Part shown: positions 61,279 through 64,000 of the stretch, in pieces
How the letters are laid out: the number at the start of each line of letters is the position of its first letter
Numbering within the stretch: the first letter of the stretch is position 1
NCBI GenBank assembly: GCA_037045685.1
Contig: JBAOII010000030.1
Coordinates: 186,001-250,000, forward strand
Origin: Competibacter_A sp037045685
GTDB lineage: Bacteria; Pseudomonadota; Gammaproteobacteria; Competibacterales; Competibacteraceae
Reading direction: 5' to 3'
DNA length: 64,000 nucleotides
Program-made: the position numbers and the translations under genes
The notes under the pieces: generated by a model
The model's database searches: none
Seen by the model: only the letters and a program-made list of their open reading frames with translations
Told to the model about the DNA's origin: nothing

Positions 61279-64000
61279 TTATTCCACCTTCACCGTTCCC
61301 ATCGCGCCCCGACCGAACTGCCACGGTTTGTACATATCCTCCACATACACCGCCGGTTGCCGGTAGACGCCCGGCGTCACCGCCCGGACCAGGTAGGCCA
61401 AGGTAAATTTCCGCTTGCTGTCTTGGCTGATATCCAGCGCCGCCACGAAACGGTCGTCCCGGAATTCCGCGTGCAGGGTTTCGGTCAATTCCGGTAGCCA
61501 GGCGATTTCCACGGTGGACGTGTTGTGCGCCAGGCGAGCGTTTTCGATTTCCAGTCCGGCGGGCAGCAAATCCACCACCAACGCCTGCTGTTTTTCTCGG
61601 CCCAGGGCTTCGCCGGTGATCACCGCCACCAGTAGATCGTTCTGGCGAATCTGGACGGGGTCCACCTCCTTGCCGGTGCGGGTGTAATAGCGGCGACTGA
61701 CGGTGAAGCCTTCCCGCGCTGGCGGTTGCTGGGCGACCGGCACGCCGCTCAGGCTGGTGACGGTCCAGAGCGGGTCGCTACCCTGATTGGTCGCGGTCGC
61801 GCCTTTGGTCAATTGTTCGACGGTGGGCGAAAGGTAGAAGGGATCGGCGGTCGCCGGCTGACCGTCCATCGCCAGCCGCAATGACCCCCGCTGTTTCAGC
61901 AGCGCGTGCGCGGCCAGCAACAGCCACGCCTGTTCCTGAGTGCTGGAATAATTGCGCTGGTTGGCGTCCGCCGCCAACTCCTCGGCCAGTTGCGGCACCC
62001 GCTCCGGCAACAGCCCCGATTCGGCCAGCAAGGCCAGCAGCGCCGCGCGGTCGCGCAACGGGCTGCCGTAATCGCGCACCGACGCTGCCCGGCTGGTCCG
62101 GTTCATCGCGGCGGTAAAGGCCTCCTTGGCCCGGCCCAGTTCGCCGTAGCGGGCCAGCGCCGCGCCGAGTTGCGCCTGTGCCAACGCGGTCGGCAGCTTT
62201 TGCAGGTGGTTGTCGTGCAGATAGCGCAGATCGCCGATGGCGGCTTTCTGGACTCGCGCCAGAACGTACAGATCGTAAGCCCGCCAGCCGAGATCTTTCT
62301 CGTCGAACTCGTCCGCGTTCAGCCGTTCCTGCAAATGGATCAATCCGTGCTGATAAGCCGATTCCGGCACCAAATATTGTTCCTGCCGGGCGCGGACCAG
62401 AAAATCCATGGCATAGGCCGACAACCAGTCCTCGACTTCGCTGTCGGGACTCCACAAGCCGAAGCCGCCGTTGGCGTCCTGCAAAGTCAAAATGTGCTGG
62501 ATCGCCTCCTGCACGCGCGCCCGCAAGCCGGTTTCGGTGGCGTTCTGGCCGGCCCAGACTTCGGCCACTTGATTGAAGTACAGCAGCGGCAAGGCGCGGC
62601 TGGCGGTCTGCTCCAGGCAGCCGTAGGGATAGCGGTCCAGTTGCGCCAGCAGTGCCGGGACGTTGAGATTGGGCCGACTCCCGAAACTCAGCTTGGCTTG
62701 GCCCGTGCCGGGCCAGTAATCGCGCAGCAATTCGCCGCTGATCCTCAGCGATTCGCCCGGATTCAAGCGCCGGGCGGTGCGGGCGGTGGCGATGGTCTGC
62801 GCCGGGCGCACGCCGATCTCCGATTCCCGCACCAGTTGGAAGCCGTTCGGCCCGGCCAGATGCAGTCGTACCTGCCCGACGCCGGGTTTCAGCCCGCGCA
62901 GGACGAACGACCGAGTTTCGGAATTTTGCGTGGCGGAGTTGGCGACCGCAAAGGTGAACGCGGCCGGTTCGGTCACCGCCACCGCGCCGTCGGCGCTGAG
63001 CCGGATGGCGTAGTCGCCGGGCGGGGCGCTCAGGTTTTGCACGGTGACGGCGACGCGGCTTTCATCCTCCGGGGCCAAAAAGCGTGGCAGGTAGACCCGC
63101 GCCACCAACGGATCGCGCACCAGCGGCGCGACCTCCGCCCGTCCGACCCGATCGCGGTCCCAAGCCACCGCCATCAACCGCAGTTGACCGTTGAAATCGG
63201 GCAAGCACCAACGGAATCTTGGCTTGACCGCTGGCGTTCAACGCCACCGGGCCGGAGAACAGCGCCAGGGTTTTCACCGTCCGCACGCCGGACGCATCCA
63301 GTTGCCGGCTGTCGGCGTCACCGCCGACCTTGATCTGTCCCGGCCGCCCGCCGCTTTCGATCAGCTTGCCGTACAGGTCGAGCAACTGCATTCCCAACCG
63401 GCGCTTGCCGAGGAAATACTTGACCGGATCGGGGGTGAGAAAGTCGGTCAGTTGCAGAATACCCTCGTCCACGGCGGCGACGGTGACGTAGGCCGGCTGG
63501 CCGGCATCCAGTCCGGCGACCGTGACCAGCACTTCGACGGTCTGGCGCGGTTTCCACTCGGTCGGGGCGTTCAGCGCGATGTTCAGGGTGCGCGGTGACG
63601 GGTCCAGTCCCACCCAGGCGACGCCGATGGCCCGCCCCGGTCCGCGCTGGGCCACGTTCTCCGCCGAACGGAAAGCGGTGGCGGCGATGTAAACGCCCGG
63701 CCCCCACTCGGCCGGAATCGGCAGTTCCACCGTCGCGCCGTCCGCCGGGGTGCTGACCGTTTTGCTCAGCCACAAGCGGTCGCCGACCACGTTCAGCAGC
63801 ACCTCGCCGGCGAACGGCGCCCGGACGAAGACTTTGGCGATTTCGCCGGCCTGATAGCGCGGCTTGTCCAGCGTCACCTTCATCTGGTCGGGCGTGTCGC
63901 CCTCGCCGGGGCTCTCGAACCAGCCGGCGGTGAAGCGCACGCTGGAGGCGACGCCGGTGCCGGGGTCGAGCACGTCCAGCCGATAATGGCCCCAGTCCAG
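61279..64000 (-). CDS. Alpha-2-macroglobulin-like lipoprotein, YfhM type (partial; one frameshift)
   Basis: The last 900 or so residues of a very large periplasmic protease-trapping protein; the N-terminal half is off the right edge. Visible: macroglobulin-type beta domains (MKVTLDKPRYQAGEIAKVFV; the bait region is probably nearby), LPDFNGQLRLMAVAWDRDRVG, and the thioester motif in YPYGCLEQTASRALPLLYFN, followed by the alpha-helical thioester domain (DANGGFGLWSPDSEVEDWLSAY region) and a C-terminal receptor-like domain. The Cys-Leu-Glu-Gln core is intact. An extra base at 63203-63204 breaks the frame at KIPLVLPDF. Relatives pair with pbpC, which would lie beyond this end. Confidence 0.9.

Overview
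The window is about 64 kb of GC-rich DNA carrying ordinary gammaproteobacterial gene order: mreBCD-mrdA-rodA-mltB-rlpA-dacA-ybeD-lipB-lipA, gatCAB, tgt-yajC-secD-secF, ubiX, hslO and mpl. Together with the very dense, multi-domain signalling genes this suggests a free-living environmental gammaproteobacterium, perhaps of the Competibacter type. That lineage guess is inference from style only. No CRISPR array, rRNA, insertion sequence or phage gene was seen, and no tRNA was noticed on reading.

Layout. 1-2.8 kb: the 5' part of leuA (runs off the left edge) behind a leucine-rich leader peptide, then a cytochrome b561 / cytochrome c' pair. 2.9-6.1 kb: a patatin-POTRA-barrel outer-membrane protein, rluE and a cupin as one overlapping operon. 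6.4-7.6 kb: a Tat-type precursor ending in nine W-x-N motifs next to a SPASM-like protein that lacks a radical-SAM motif; this is the most novel-looking locus. 7.7-11.2 kb: a run from ubiX through a LON-domain protein and a hydrolase to three small envelope proteins. 11.5-15.8 kb: HD-GYP response regulator, FIST sensor and a broken hybrid kinase. 15.9-18.7 kb: hslO, a membrane protein and mpl. 19.1-26.3 kb: a three-gene chemosensory-type operon (giant hybrid kinase, CheB-CheR fusion, REC-kinase-REC). 26.5-29.8 kb: gatCAB. 29.9-41.5 kb: the cell-shape, peptidoglycan and lipoate block. 41.7-49.8 kb: a second signalling operon (CheB-CheR-PAS, PAS kinase, Rcp1-like regulator, REC-PAS-GGDEF-EAL), every junction overlapping by four bases. 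49.8-57.9 kb: gamma-glutamyltransferase, a membrane-anchored receiver protein, a small membrane protein and secFD-yajC-tgt. 58-64 kb: a DUF192 protein, an fn3/PKD secreted protein, an AT-rich gap, and most of an alpha-2-macroglobulin-like protein running off the right edge.

Many genes, including ones that are normally essential (secD, secF, mrdA), are split by small indels although the protein continues perfectly in another frame. Most are single-base insertions. I annotate these as one gene each and treat the breaks as probable sequence or assembly errors. The worst stretches are 14.5-15.6 kb and 42.1-44.3 kb.
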